Shown here piece by piece: positions 35,016-45,307 of a stretch of 64,000 nucleotides of DNA (positions are counted from its first letter, which is position 1; each line of letters opens with the position of its first letter). The notes under the pieces are model-generated. The model did no database searches and was not told the origin of the DNA. It saw only the letters and a list, made by a program, of their open reading frames with translations. Origin of the DNA: Cedecea lapagei (GTDB lineage Bacteria > Pseudomonadota > Gammaproteobacteria > Enterobacterales > Enterobacteriaceae); contig NZ_LR134201.1 in NCBI RefSeq assembly GCF_900635955.1, positions 4,030,001 through 4,094,000 on the forward strand, read 5' to 3'. Made by a program: the position numbers and the translations under genes.

Positions 35016-36014
35016 ATGAAAACGTTAGGTGAATTTATTGTCGAAAAGCAGCATGAGTTCTCTCATGCTACCGGTGAGCTCACGGCTTTACTGTCGGCAA
35101 TAAAGCTGGGCGCTAAAATCATCCACCGCGATATCAACAAGGCCGGACTGGTCGATATCCTGGGGGCGAGCGGTGCCGAAAACGTGCAGGGCGAAGAGCA
35201 GCAGAAGCTCGACCTGTTTGCGAACGAAAAACTCAAGGCAGCGCTGAAAGCGCGCGGCATTGTGGCCGGTATCGCCTCCGAAGAAGAAGACGAGATCGTG
35301 GTCTTTGAAGGCGCTGAGCAGGCCAAATATGTCGTGCTGATGGACCCGCTTGACGGCTCTTCTAACATCGATGTCAACGTCTCCGTTGGCACCATCTTCT
35401 CTATCTACCGCCGCATTACGCCGGTCGGCACGCCGGTCACCGAGGAGGATTTCCTCCAGCCGGGCAATCAGCAGGTTGCCGCAGGCTATGTGGTTTACGG
35501 TTCATCGACCATGCTGGTTTACACCACCGGCTGCGGCGTGCACGCCTTCACCTACGACCCTTCTCTCGGCGTGTTCTGCCTGAGCCAGGAGCGTATGCGC
35601 TTCCCGGAGAGAGGCAACACTTACTCCATCAACGAAGGCAACTACATTAAGTTCCCGAACGGCGTGAAGAAGTACATTAAGTTCTGCCAGGAAGAAGATA
35701 CCGCCAGCAAGCGCCCGTACACCTCGCGCTATATTGGCTCCCTGGTGGCGGACTTCCACCGTAACCTGCTGAAGGGCGGAATTTATCTCTACCCAAGTAC
35801 CGCAAGCCACCCGGAAGGTAAGCTGCGTTTGCTGTATGAAGGTAACCCGATGGCGTTCCTGGCGGAACAGGCCGGCGGTAAGGCCAGCGACGGTAAAGAG
35901 AGAATTCTGGATATCATCCCAACCACCCTGCATCAGCGCCGCCCGTTCTTCGTCGGCACTAAGCATATGGTCGATGACGTTGAGCGTTTTATTCGCGAAT
36001 ACCCGGACGCCTGA
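35016..36014 (+). CDS. fbp: Fructose-1,6-bisphosphatase class I
   Basis: 332 residues. Gluconeogenic enzyme removing phosphate 1 from fructose 1,6-bisphosphate. Metal-site residues are in ASEEEDE and VLMDPLDGSSNID; substrate motif YIGSLVADFHRNLLKGGIYLYP. Length and start (MKTLGEFIVEKQ) match E. coli. In E. coli yjfF-ytfTRQ follows before ppa; here a chemoreceptor replaces it. AGGGAAAG is the ribosome binding site. Confidence 0.97.
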   Translation: MKTLGEFIVEKQHEFSHATGELTALLSAIKLGAKIIHRDINKAGLVDILGASGAENVQGEEQQKLDLFANEKLKAALKARGIVAGIASEEEDEIVVFEGAEQAKYVVLMDPLDGSSNIDVNVSVGTIFSIYRRITPVGTPVTEEDFLQPGNQQVAAGYVVYGSSTMLVYTTGCGVHAFTYDPSLGVFCLSQERMRFPERGNTYSINEGNYIKFPNGVKKYIKFCQEEDTASKRPYTSRYIGSLVADFHRNLLKGGIYLYPSTASHPEGKLRLLYEGNPMAFLAEQAGGKASDGKERILDIIPTTLHQRRPFFVGTKHMVDDVERFIREYPDA

Positions 36015-36024
36015 TTTATCAGCC

Positions 36025-36052
36025 TGACACGCCTCTCCTTTAAAGGGAGAGG
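36025..36052. terminator. Hairpin between fbp and chemoreceptor gene
   Basis: GCCTCTCC and GGAGAGGC stem (around TTTAAA) between two convergent genes. It lacks a T-tract, so it is a weak terminator call. Confidence 0.55.
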
Positions 36053-36065
36053 CGTTACGCCAGCC

Positions 36066-37619
36066 TTAATAGCGGAACGAGGCCATAGCGGCCACCAGCT
36101 GCTGAGACTGCTCTTCCAGCGAATGTGTCGCGGCGGTAGACTGCTCGACTAATGCCGCATTCTGCTGCGCCGCCTCATCCATCTGGCTTACCGCAATATT
36201 CACCTGCTCGATACCGTGGCTCTGTTCGTTAGAGGCATTGGCAATCTCCCGAACCAGCTTAGTCATGCGCATAATTTCTTCGGCAATTTCATCCATGGTT
36301 TCCCCGGCCTGCTGCGCCAGCTCGCCGCCCTCGCCCACGTGGGTCTGAGAGGCGGTAATTAGCGTGCGGATCTCTTTCGCCGCTTCGGCGCTGCGGCTTG
36401 CCAGAGTGCGAACTTCACCGGCCACCACGGCAAAACCACGCCCCTGCTCACCCGCACGGGCCGCTTCAACAGAGGCGTTAAGCGCCAGGATATTGGTCTG
36501 GAAAGCGATACCGTCGATAACGCTGAGGATGTCAGCGATACGCCCTGCGCTGCCGGAAATGTCGCGCATTTTTTCAATCACGTAGCAAACCATTTCGCTG
36601 CCGCGATCGGCGGTATCGGAGACCACTTTCGCCAGCTTGTGGGCCTGCTCGGCGTTGTCGGCGTTTTGTTTTACCGTCGCGGTAATCTGCTCCATGCTTG
36701 CCGCCGTTTCCTCCAGCGACGTTGCCGTAGCTTCCGTGCGCTGGGAGAGATTGAGGTTGCCTGCAGCCAGTTCACGGCTGCCGGTATCAATCTGGGAAGA
36801 GGCATCACGAACGCGGCTTACCGAGTCTACCAGCGACGTTCGCATCGCCACAATCGCGCTGGCCAGACGGCCAAATTCATTATTGCCCGTTTGCGGCAGC
36901 GGCTGGGTTAAGTCCCCTTCGGCCACATACTCCAGCTGATGAATGGCCTCATCCAGCGGCTTCAGCAGCAGGTGACGCAGCGCCAGCCAGACCAGCACAA
37001 TAATCGCGGCGGTCAGCAGCGCGGCGAGAATAATAAAGCCGAGGACAATTTTTTTGTGCAGCTGAACGGCAGCGACTTCGCTGTTACCCCGGATTTCCCC
37101 CCAGCGCTGGAACGCCTGGACGTCATTATCAAACTTCAATCCTAACGGGATCAGACTTTTTTCCAGCAGATCGTAATAGTCATCCGGGCTTTGTTTCTGC
37201 AGCGCGGCCAGCATCGGGGTAATCCCCTGCGCCTGATAGGCGCCAAAGCTTTGCGCAAGGCTGGCAAGCAGGGCGTTGCCCTGGTCGTCATTCACGCCGC
37301 TGTCGATAACGGATTTGAGGTTTTGCTGCGCCAGGCTAACTTCTCCGGCGATGTTTTTCGTGGCTTTTGTTGCATCGTCCAGCATGCCGATTTCCATCTG
37401 GCGTACCGCCTGGCTGGCCCCGTTGCGGGCACGAAGCAGCAGAATATAACCATCGCTAAGGCGCACCATTTGCTCCCCCTGAAGGCGGTTAATACGCTCC
37501 AGAGAAGAGGAACTTTGCTGCAAGGCATAAATGCCGATGCCGCTTACAACCAACAGCAGGAACGTCATAACCGCTAACAGCGTCAGCAGCCCCGTGCGAA
37601 TCGACAAATTTCTCAACAT
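36066..37619 (-). CDS. Methyl-accepting chemotaxis protein (no pentapeptide tail)
   Basis: 517 residues. Membrane segment about 12-32, periplasmic four-helix ligand domain (about 33-190, Tar-like), second segment about 192-213, HAMP, and a signalling domain with the invariant hairpin tip VIDGIAFQTNILALNASVEAARAGEQGRGFAVVA (shown in parts by IAFQTNILALN and EQGRGFAVVA). The C-terminus ends ASFRY and lacks the NWETF-type CheR/CheB tether, so it should depend on other receptors for adaptation. A sigma-28-type promoter lies upstream. Ligand unknown. Confidence 0.93.
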   Translation of the reverse strand: MLRNLSIRTGLLTLLAVMTFLLLVVSGIGIYALQQSSSSLERINRLQGEQMVRLSDGYILLLRARNGASQAVRQMEIGMLDDATKATKNIAGEVSLAQQNLKSVIDSGVNDDQGNALLASLAQSFGAYQAQGITPMLAALQKQSPDDYYDLLEKSLIPLGLKFDNDVQAFQRWGEIRGNSEVAAVQLHKKIVLGFIILAALLTAAIIVLVWLALRHLLLKPLDEAIHQLEYVAEGDLTQPLPQTGNNEFGRLASAIVAMRTSLVDSVSRVRDASSQIDTGSRELAAGNLNLSQRTEATATSLEETAASMEQITATVKQNADNAEQAHKLAKVVSDTADRGSEMVCYVIEKMRDISGSAGRIADILSVIDGIAFQTNILALNASVEAARAGEQGRGFAVVAGEVRTLASRSAEAAKEIRTLITASQTHVGEGGELAQQAGETMDEIAEEIMRMTKLVREIANASNEQSHGIEQVNIAVSQMDEAAQQNAALVEQSTAATHSLEEQSQQLVAAMASFRY

Positions 37620-37667
37620 GCTTAATTCCCGGTTTAACGATGGCGAATGAATAGAGTCGTCTGCGTG

Positions 37668-37694
37668 TTATCGGCAATTTTCGGAAAATGTTTA
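37668..37694 (-). promoter_or_regulatory. Sigma-28 (FliA) type promoter
   Basis: Minus strand: TAAA, 15 bases, GCCGATAA, an exact match to the flagellar sigma-28 consensus, about 50 bp before the chemoreceptor start. Confidence 0.9.
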
Positions 37695-37857
37695 ACCAGT
37701 TTGCGTTATTGATGCTCGTTAAGTGCTTGTTGCGGTAGTGTTTGCCCCAGCCGTGGCCAATAGGTTATTTGACGCGGGGCAGACCTGAAAAGGAGGGTTT
37801 AGGCGCTCAGAAGGGCAACTGTCCAAAAACAGCAAAAGACATTTAACCGCAGTTGGC

Positions 37858-37863
37858 TATAAT
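37858..37863 (+). promoter_or_regulatory. Extended -10 box of ppa
   Basis: TATAAT preceded by TTGGC about 40 bp before the ppa start; the -35 is not clear (AAGACA at 16-bp spacing). The rest of 37695-37902 shows nothing else. Confidence 0.5.
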
Positions 37864-37902
37864 ATCGGGCACTTGAAATACACCAGGTTAAAGGAAACAG
37901 AC

Positions 37903-38433
37903 ATGAGCTTACTCAACGTCCCAGCGGGTAAAGATCTGCCGGAAGATATCTACGTTGTTATCGAAATCCCTGCTAACGCTGACCCAATCAAATACGAAGT
38001 AGACAAAGAGAGCGGCGCGCTGTTTGTTGACCGTTTCATGTCCACTGCGATGTTCTATCCGTGCAACTACGGCTACATCAACCACACCCTGTCTCTGGAC
38101 GGTGACCCGGTTGACGTACTGGTCCCAACGCCGTACCCACTGGAGCCAGGTAGCGTGATCCGTTGCCGTCCAGTTGGCGTTCTGAAAATGACCGATGAGT
38201 CTGGCGAAGATGCGAAGCTGGTTGCCGTTCCGCACACCAAACTGAGCAAAGAGTACGATCACATTAAAGACGTGAACGACCTGCCAGAACTGCTGAAAGC
38301 GCAGATCACTCACTTCTTCGAGCACTACAAAGATCTCGAGAAAGGCAAATGGGTGAAAGTTGACGGCTGGGACAACGCCGAAGCGGCTAAAGCTGAAATC
38401 ATCGCCTCTTTCGAACGCGCTGCTAAGAAGTAA
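37903..38433 (+). CDS. ppa: Inorganic pyrophosphatase
   Basis: 176 residues. Soluble Mg-dependent family I enzyme hydrolysing pyrophosphate. Signature DGDPVDVLVP with metal-binding Asp residues, and YGYIN / KWVKVDGWDN. Start (MSLLNVPAGKD) and length as in E. coli; AAAGGAAA upstream. Followed by a strong terminator. Confidence 0.97.
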   Translation: MSLLNVPAGKDLPEDIYVVIEIPANADPIKYEVDKESGALFVDRFMSTAMFYPCNYGYINHTLSLDGDPVDVLVPTPYPLEPGSVIRCRPVGVLKMTDESGEDAKLVAVPHTKLSKEYDHIKDVNDLPELLKAQITHFFEHYKDLEKGKWVKVDGWDNAEAAKAEIIASFERAAKK

Positions 38434-38448
38434 GTTAGCCAGTCCGAA

Positions 38449-38480
38449 AGAAAAAACACCGCCTGAAGGCGGTGTTTTTG
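38449..38480 (+). terminator. ppa terminator
   Basis: AACACCGCCT and AGGCGGTGTT stem around GA, followed by T-tract; A-tract on the other side makes it bidirectional for ytfP. Confidence 0.9.
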
Positions 38481-38554
38481 TTTCTGTCGCTCACCTCACC
38501 GGGTGGCGGGCAGGTAAAAGAGGACCACGTGTTGGCGTGGCCGCTTAGGTGTGC

Positions 38555-38899
38555 TTAGTGCTTTTCTCGATCCAGCCAGTTACCGCTATCGATGCGGGTT
38601 AACCCCTCCACCGGACGCTGGTAAACGTACATCCACGCGCCGCCGTAAGGCGTCTGAATCAGCTGACGGCTGTATTCACCCCCTTTGGTGCGCAGCGCGT
38701 CAAGCTCGGAAAGGGTGGAGGCATCTATCCGGTAGACTTCCCCCGAGACCACTCCCTCTCCCGGCACGGCGCCTGGATAATGCCCAAGGCTATACAACAC
38801 GTAGTTTTCCTGCGTGTGGTCGCCCAGCCACTGGGCGTTAGTCATCCAGTGGCTGTTGCCTTGTTTGCGTCGTAAACTGCCGTAAACAAATATTCGCAT
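38555..38899 (-). CDS. ytfP: Gamma-glutamylcyclotransferase-fold protein YtfP
   Basis: 114 residues. GGCT/AIG2-like fold with the FVYGSLRR loop near the N-terminus. In E. coli ytfP is translationally linked to tamB. The enzyme activity is not established. It starts two bases after the tamB stop, so ytfP-tamB-tamA form one minus-strand operon. Confidence 0.92.
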   Translation of the reverse strand: MRIFVYGSLRRKQGNSHWMTNAQWLGDHTQENYVLYSLGHYPGAVPGEGVVSGEVYRIDASTLSELDALRTKGGEYSRQLIQTPYGGAWMYVYQRPVEGLTRIDSGNWLDREKH

Positions 38900-38901
38900 T
38901 G

Positions 38902-41900
38902 CTAAAACTCAAACTGATAGAGCAGATCTAGTGCCTGATCTACGCCAGACACCGCTTCCAGATACAGCTTAGGCATCAGACGATAACGTAGCGTTAACGT
39001 CGCCAGAGAGTCAAAAATACCTACGCCATACTTAACCTGTAGACCCGGCAAGACATAGCCGCTCACCACCACCTGAGAGGAATCCCCTACCCCTGCGGTA
39101 TCAAGCGCCAGATTGCTTACGCCAAACGTCTCGCCGATTTTACCCACAACCTGACCACTTTGTGCAACCCCCAGACCGACAAGCATTGAGGTCATCGCGT
39201 CGCCATCGTTGCCAGACGTACTCAAACCCTGGCCGCGAAGCAGGTAGGACAAGGCTTCCTGCTGCGACATCGCCGGGTCAGAGAATATCTCGGCTTTTGG
39301 CTCATCGGCCGGGCCGGTGACGCGCACGCCGGCCGTAACGTTGTTTTCGGTCGCGTCCGGGTTGCGAATAGCCTCAATATTCAGGTACGGGTTGTCCGGC
39401 GGGCCGGAGAACAGCAGATCGCCTTTACGGACGATAAGATCCTGACCGTAGGCGTGGAAACGCCCCTGAGGAATGCTTATCTGGCCGTTCAGCCCCAGCC
39501 CCTGTTTGTCCTGAACCATTTTCAGGTCACCCGTCAGGCGCGCCTTCAGGCCAAAGGCATTGAGCCGCACGTCGTTGCCAACGTGAATCGTCAAATTGCT
39601 GTTAACAGGGATCGCCGTGGATTTTGGATTGACCGGCTTGAGCTCTTTGTCCAGCATCACTTCGTCGCTGGAGACGCCGACGGCGCTTTCCGGCACGTCA
39701 TGCACCACAATACGCGCCCACGGCACGTCCACGTTTCCGTTAAGAGTAAACAGGCTCGGCGTCGCCACAAACTCGATATCCGGCGAGACGTCCAGCCTCA
39801 CCATCGGAGGGACAGTAATGCGCACCTTGCTGCCCTTCGCGGCAATGCGCGCGCGCCAGTTGTCGATCTGTGCCCAGTCGGCATCGCCGCTTAACACAAT
39901 CTGCCCCTGTTTCGTCCGCACCACGCCCTGCAGCGTGGAGTTCATCCCGTTGAAGTTCATGGCAACCTGGCTCGGCTGCATATCGAACGGCATGAAGTTA
40001 CCTTCGACATCGAGGCCGTTAAGCTGCATTTGACCGAACATCTGCGGCCGCTCGAGGTTCCCTCCCAGGCGCAGGTTAGCGTTCAGCGTGCCGTCCGCCT
40101 TTTCCCCCTTCGAGAAGATAGCGTTGACAATGGCCAGAGAGAAGTTGCGAACGTTAACGTTGCCGCCGAGGTTACGTCTCCCCTGCGGGTCAGTAATCTG
40201 AACCTGACCATCAAACTGCCCGTTATTCGCCACCTTCACCAGCCAGCCAAGCTGGGCGCGGTTATTGTTCAGGTCAGCATTGAGATTCAGCGTGTCGAAG
40301 GCTACCGGCAAAGTATTGCCGTTGACGGCCTGCGCCACCTTCACCCCGCGCCCGCTGAGCGTTACCTGGCCCTGAGGCAGGCCCCCGGCCTCGCTGTCCC
40401 AGCTTACGTCAGCCTTGCCGGTAAACACGCCGCTGGCCTGAGTATCCGCCGGCATAACCGGTTTGAGCATGGCCAGATCGAAGCGATTAAGGTTAACCAC
40501 CGCGCGGCCTTTCGCTCCGGCGTCGATAGTTTGCGGCACGCAAAGCTCGGCGTTCGGGTTTACCCAGCAGTGCGGGCCAATGGCGATTTTCTGTTCTTTA
40601 TTGCGGAAGTCCAGCGCCAGCTCACGGTTGAGCGCCCACGGTCCAACCGGCGTATCAAAGCGAGTATCGCTTAGCTTACCGCGCCAGCGCTCTTCATTGC
40701 GGTCAAAGCTGCCGCTCAGGTTAAGACGCCCGGAAACGGGCTCCCCCTGGATACGCAGCTGGAGCTGATGCTGTTTCTCATCCCCTTTAGCGTCCAGAGT
40801 GACGAGGTCAACATTTATGCCCGGCTGAGCGACGCGCTCAACGCGCAGGTTGAGGTTACCGGCGATTTGGTCGGCCGATTTCACGTCACCTTTCAGCAGC
40901 ACGCGGGCAATCGTCAGTTCCTGCCAGCGCAGGCCGTTTGCCGTCAGGTCAGCCAGCATCTGCGGGGCTTTCACGTCACCGCGGATCTTCACGACGCCTT
41001 TCGCCGTACCGCCAAGCCCCGGCAGGGCGTTGTCCAGGTTCGGTGCATTAATGTTGGCGTCCAGGTTCAGCTCTTTCTCACCCAGCTCCCCTTTAACGTC
41101 CACGGTATTGCGGCCCAGCTCCAGATGCAGCCCCGGAACCTTCCACTGCATGTAATTGTTGCCCTGCAGGGTGCCCTGAACGTTGACCTTATTCTGCTTC
41201 ACGTTACCGGCAAGCTTCAGCTCAGGAATATCCAGCTGCCAGCTTCCGCCATACAGGCTGCCGCGCGTTTTGATATTACCGTCAAGCTTTGCGGGCCAGT
41301 CAGGAAACTGTTTCGCGGTGTTGATCCCGGCAAGGGTTAACTCCCCGCGCCAGCTAATAGCTTTGCTCCAGTCCACCAGCGCTTTCAGGTCCGTGTTGCC
41401 CTGCAGCGCGGCAACCCGCAGCTTATCGAGGCTGAACTGCTGCTCGTTACCTTTACCGTCCAGCGTGATGGTGGCAGGCGGAACCTGATCGCCCTTCACG
41501 GCGGTGCTAAAGGCGAGCTTGTAGTCGGTTATTTTGCCGGTCAGGCGAAGCTTAAGATTATCGGCCTGATATTGCTTTTCGCCGGTCAGCGGCCAGTACA
41601 GCTGCTTACTGTCGAGCTCGACGTTCAGCGGTAACCCTGCCTCGGCCAGTCTGGCGTTAGCATTGAGCTGTAAGCCAACCGGTCCGGAAAGATTGACGCC
41701 CACTTTCAGCTCGTTCCGCAGCGCACCGCCAACCGTCATCTTCACCTTTTCGCCTTTCAGCGGATCGAGATTCAGCGTGCTGTTCAGCGTCAGATCTACC
41801 GGCCAGTTATCGCGCAGCTGTGCGCTGCCCGTGGCGTTCACCAGCCCCTGAGAGGAGTCCACATCCAGCGCATCCAGCTTCAGGTTACCGTCGATGCTGC

Positions 41901-42678
41901 TTACTTTGAGCAGCAGCGAGTTGACCGTCAGGTCGGTGTCGCCGGTCAGGCGCAGCCGCGCCCCGCGAAATTCCTGAATATTCAGATTTACCGGCAGGTT
42001 AACGTCGGTCATTTCCGGCAGCAGCGGCTTCTCAAACAACTTTTTCAGCGTTTCGCCCAGCGGCGCTTCTTCCGGCTGTGGGTTCTGGATCTTCGGCTCA
42101 ACAATCTCTTCTTTTGCCACCTGCGCTGCCTTCGGCAGGGCAATCAGCAGGCCTTCCAGGTGGGTAGGCGTCAGCGTCAGGTTGCGCTGCTCCCAGCTCA
42201 GCCCGCTGGAGAAATCCATCACCGAAACGGTGGTGTCATCGATTTTCACGTTGACGTTGTTCAGCGCCACGCGGCTGAGAGTAATCGGATACGGCGTGGA
42301 GAGGTTCAGCGGACCGCTCTCCTCTTCCTGGACCGGCGCAGACGGCGGCATTTTCTTCGTGTCGACCGCGACATCCACCTCTTTCAGCGAGAAATCATCT
42401 ACGCACAGGCTGCTGTGCCACAGGCAGTTAAGCTCGACGGCGAGATGAACCTCGCCAGCCCGTACCGCAACGCCCGGCTGCTCATAGCGCAGATTTTTTA
42501 GCGTGAGATTTCGCCACCCGCCCTCAACCTGAGCAATATTCAGCCCCGGCACCCAACGATTAGCGCCTTTAAACAACAGATGCAGGCCCGGCGTGGTGCC
42601 GACCAGCAAACCTACCGCCGCGATGAGCAGCACAATGACAGCCAGCACCGCGAGGCTTATTTTCTTCCAGCGACTCAT
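38902..42678 (-). CDS. tamB: Translocation and assembly module subunit TamB
   Basis: 1258 residues, E. coli length. Inner-membrane-anchored AsmA-like bridge protein that works with TamA in outer-membrane protein assembly and phospholipid transport. N-terminal membrane anchor (about 8-28), then long beta-taco repeats, and a C-terminal DUF490 domain ending LDLLYQFEF, the part that meets TamA. Its ATG overlaps the tamA stop (ATGA). Frame intact. Confidence 0.96.
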   Translation of the reverse strand: MSRWKKISLAVLAVIVLLIAAVGLLVGTTPGLHLLFKGANRWVPGLNIAQVEGGWRNLTLKNLRYEQPGVAVRAGEVHLAVELNCLWHSSLCVDDFSLKEVDVAVDTKKMPPSAPVQEEESGPLNLSTPYPITLSRVALNNVNVKIDDTTVSVMDFSSGLSWEQRNLTLTPTHLEGLLIALPKAAQVAKEEIVEPKIQNPQPEEAPLGETLKKLFEKPLLPEMTDVNLPVNLNIQEFRGARLRLTGDTDLTVNSLLLKVSSIDGNLKLDALDVDSSQGLVNATGSAQLRDNWPVDLTLNSTLNLDPLKGEKVKMTVGGALRNELKVGVNLSGPVGLQLNANARLAEAGLPLNVELDSKQLYWPLTGEKQYQADNLKLRLTGKITDYKLAFSTAVKGDQVPPATITLDGKGNEQQFSLDKLRVAALQGNTDLKALVDWSKAISWRGELTLAGINTAKQFPDWPAKLDGNIKTRGSLYGGSWQLDIPELKLAGNVKQNKVNVQGTLQGNNYMQWKVPGLHLELGRNTVDVKGELGEKELNLDANINAPNLDNALPGLGGTAKGVVKIRGDVKAPQMLADLTANGLRWQELTIARVLLKGDVKSADQIAGNLNLRVERVAQPGINVDLVTLDAKGDEKQHQLQLRIQGEPVSGRLNLSGSFDRNEERWRGKLSDTRFDTPVGPWALNRELALDFRNKEQKIAIGPHCWVNPNAELCVPQTIDAGAKGRAVVNLNRFDLAMLKPVMPADTQASGVFTGKADVSWDSEAGGLPQGQVTLSGRGVKVAQAVNGNTLPVAFDTLNLNADLNNNRAQLGWLVKVANNGQFDGQVQITDPQGRRNLGGNVNVRNFSLAIVNAIFSKGEKADGTLNANLRLGGNLERPQMFGQMQLNGLDVEGNFMPFDMQPSQVAMNFNGMNSTLQGVVRTKQGQIVLSGDADWAQIDNWRARIAAKGSKVRITVPPMVRLDVSPDIEFVATPSLFTLNGNVDVPWARIVVHDVPESAVGVSSDEVMLDKELKPVNPKSTAIPVNSNLTIHVGNDVRLNAFGLKARLTGDLKMVQDKQGLGLNGQISIPQGRFHAYGQDLIVRKGDLLFSGPPDNPYLNIEAIRNPDATENNVTAGVRVTGPADEPKAEIFSDPAMSQQEALSYLLRGQGLSTSGNDGDAMTSMLVGLGVAQSGQVVGKIGETFGVSNLALDTAGVGDSSQVVVSGYVLPGLQVKYGVGIFDSLATLTLRYRLMPKLYLEAVSGVDQALDLLYQFEF

Positions 42679-44410
42679 AGTTCAGGCCCCAAACCGATGT
42701 AAAACTGTAATCCGTGCTCTTCCTTGTCACCTACCGGTACCGCAAAATCGAGCTTGATAGGCCCGACCGGGACTGCCAGCGCACGCCAACGCCCGCGCCG
42801 GTTTTGAAGTTGCTTCGTTTGATGTCGTTCACCGCTTCACCAGAGTCAACGAACGCCGCGCCCCACCATTTTCCGCTCACGTTGTACTGGTACTCCAGCG
42901 ATCCGGTCGCCAGCTTCGAGGCGCCGGTTAGCTTGCCGTTGCTGTCTTCTGGCGAAATAGATTTGTATTTATAGCCGCGAATGCTGCGGTCACCCCCGGC
43001 GAAGAAGCGCAGGTCCGGCGGCACTTTTTTTAAAGTTATTGGTTTCTATCCACCCGAGGTTGCCGCGCACCACAAAGCGATGCTTCTCGTACAGCGAGCG
43101 GATCCAGACGTTTTGTGCCTGGAATACGCCGAAATCAACATCTGAGCCCCAGGTCGTATTGGAGACATCGATCGAATAGCGCTGAGAGTCGCCCCACGTG
43201 GGCATCAGGCCGCCGCGGGAGCGAGTACGGTTCAGGCTGACGCCGGATAAAGCAGCATCGTCGTGTTGGTGACGTCCGCCTGTGTAAAGTGGTCGAGGCT
43301 CCAGCGCAGGTTCACCGCACGCTGCCAGCCGCTCGACATATCCCAATAGCGGGAGAGCGCCACGGTGGTGGAGTCTGATTTGGTGTCGTTGAGATCGGTG
43401 CGCTTAAAACCGCCCTGCACCAGGTAATACTGCTCAAGAGGACTTTTTAACAGCGGCACTTTATAGCTGAAGTCGAGCGTCTGCTCAGGCCCGGAGAGGC
43501 TGGTGCTGGTCGTCAGGCTGTGGCCATAGGAGTTCATCCACGGCTTTTTCCAGCTCGCCTTTAAGCGCGGCCCAACGTCCGTGGAGTAACCCACACCGGT
43601 TTCAATGGTATTCTCGGTGCGCGGCGTCACCACGCCCTGCAGCGGCAGCACTTTCGTCTGGCGGGATTTTTCAAACTCGGGCGCCACCACGACGGAGTTA
43701 AACCAGCCCGTGGCCGACAGGCGACGGTTCAGCTCGGCCAGATCGCTTGACTGGTAATAGTCCCCCTGCTTAAAAGGCACCAGGTTTTGCAGGTACTCTT
43801 CGCGAATCTGCGACCCTTCAAAGGTCACCGCGCCAAAACGGTAGCGCTCGCCGCTGTCATAGTCGATATCCCAGAAAGCCTGGTGCCTCTCAAGAGAAAC
43901 ACCCAGCTGGCTTTTACGGAAATCGCTGTCGAAATAGCCTTTGCGCAGCGCAATGCCGGAGAGGCCTTTTTTAAAGTTATCGTAGTCCGCATGGTCAAGG
44001 ACGGTGCCAATTTTTGGCCGCGTCGGCAGCAGCGCCAGATAGTCTTTATCGGTGCGCGCTCCGCCACGCAAAATCACGTCGGTGCCGCCAATCAAGATCG
44101 GCTGCCCGGCATCAACTTTAGCAAGCAGAACCTGGCGGCCCCCTTTTTGCGGAGGCGGCTGCAATGTGAAATTAATGGTTGGCTCGTAGTAGCCAAGCGC
44201 CTTAAGTCCCGCGCGAATCGCATCGTCGACGCGTGCCTGAAAGCGGCGATCCGGCGTCACTTCGTCGCTGCTAATGGTAGACAACTGCGCACGGACGTTT
44301 TTTTGCAGTTCGCCGCTGAGCCCCTCAACCTGCAAACGCACGCTCGCGGCGTTGGCCCATGCGCTCGCCACACACAGGCTTGTAATACATAAAGTACGGA
44401 TTACTGGCAC
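42675..44410 (-). pseudogene. tamA: tamA (translocation and assembly subunit) with three single-base frameshifts
   Basis: The reading splits across three frames. Joined, it gives about 578 residues, the normal TamA length: signal peptide, three POTRA domains, and an Omp85-type 16-strand barrel ending LQFYIGLGPEL. Breaks: one C missing in CCGG near 43243, one T too many in a seven-T run at 43025-43031 (minus strand, poly-A), and one G missing in a three-G run at 42769-42771. All three are in short homopolymers, pointing to sequencing or assembly error rather than decay, as the rest is conserved. If real, tamB would lack its partner. Confidence 0.85.
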
Positions 44411-44624
44411 GCTTTCTCCTGAATATCCTTGTTTCCACCCCTGGAAGGAAACGTCGTTACCGCTCCGCGGATTAACAAAACCCTAACATTAAGGGTTGAA
44501 AATAACTCACTAGCCTAAATATTTCTTATATGTAATGTAGTCTCTAACCTGCGTGTATTGTCTGAAATTGCACGACTGATGACAACCGCTCGCTTTTTTG
44601 CCGATTTTCGGGAGATCCAACACC

Positions 44625-45260
44625 ATGCCATTGTTCGAAAAAACTCACTCTGTGGCGCAGGCTGATGCCCTGCCAGGGCGCAATACGCCGATGCCGGTAG
44701 CCACGCTTCACGCGGTTAACGAACACTCAATGACCAATGTACCAGATGGGATGGAAGTCGCGCTCTTTGCGATGGGATGTTTCTGGGGCGTTGAGCGTTT
44801 GTACTGGGAAATTCCCGGGGTTTACAGCACGGCAGCGGGCTACAGCGGCGGCTATACGCCAAACCCAACCTACCGTGAAGTGTGCAGCGGTCAGACCGGC
44901 CACGCGGAAGCCGTGCGGGTGGTTTACGATCCGAAAGTGGTCAGCTACGGGCAGCTCCTGCAGGTGTTCTGGGAAAATCACGATCCGGCTCAGGGCATGC
45001 GCCAGGGCGGTGACGTCGGGACCCAGTATCGCTCCGCCATTTACCCGCTGACGCCGGAGCAGGATAAAGCCGCGCGCGCCAGCCTTGAGCGTTTCCAGGC
45101 TGCGATGGATGCGGCTGGCGATAAGCGTAAGGTCACGACAGAAATTGCCAACGCGGGCCCGTTCTATTACGCAGAAGACGACCACCAGCAGTATCTGTAT
45201 AAAAATCCGCAAGGCTACTGCGGCATCGGCGGAATCGGGGTTTGCCTGCCGCCTCAGTAA
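44625..45260 (+). CDS. msrA: Peptide methionine sulfoxide reductase MsrA
   Basis: 211 residues. Reduces the S-epimer of methionine sulfoxide in proteins. Catalytic GCFWGVERLYW with its cysteine near residue 52 and the C-terminal recycling cysteines in GYCGIGGIGVCLPP. Start MPLFEKTHSV (44625) matches E. coli. The gene ends at a terminator. In E. coli ytfL follows; here a two-gene insertion lies between. Confidence 0.97.
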   Translation: MPLFEKTHSVAQADALPGRNTPMPVATLHAVNEHSMTNVPDGMEVALFAMGCFWGVERLYWEIPGVYSTAAGYSGGYTPNPTYREVCSGQTGHAEAVRVVYDPKVVSYGQLLQVFWENHDPAQGMRQGGDVGTQYRSAIYPLTPEQDKAARASLERFQAAMDAAGDKRKVTTEIANAGPFYYAEDDHQQYLYKNPQGYCGIGGIGVCLPPQ

Positions 45261-45273
45261 GTTTTCTCATCAA

Positions 45274-45299
45274 AGCCAGTCAGCGACTGGCTTTATCTT
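45274..45299 (+). terminator. msrA terminator
   Basis: AAGCCAGTC and GACTGGCTT stem followed by TATCTTT; the T-tract is broken, so termination may be partial. Confidence 0.65.
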
Positions 45300-45307
45300 T
45301 AGCGTTG

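Noticed and set aside
42675..44410. Genuine loss of TamA
   Set aside because: All breaks are one-base and the encoded sequence between them is well conserved; base-calling error is the simpler reading, though not proven.
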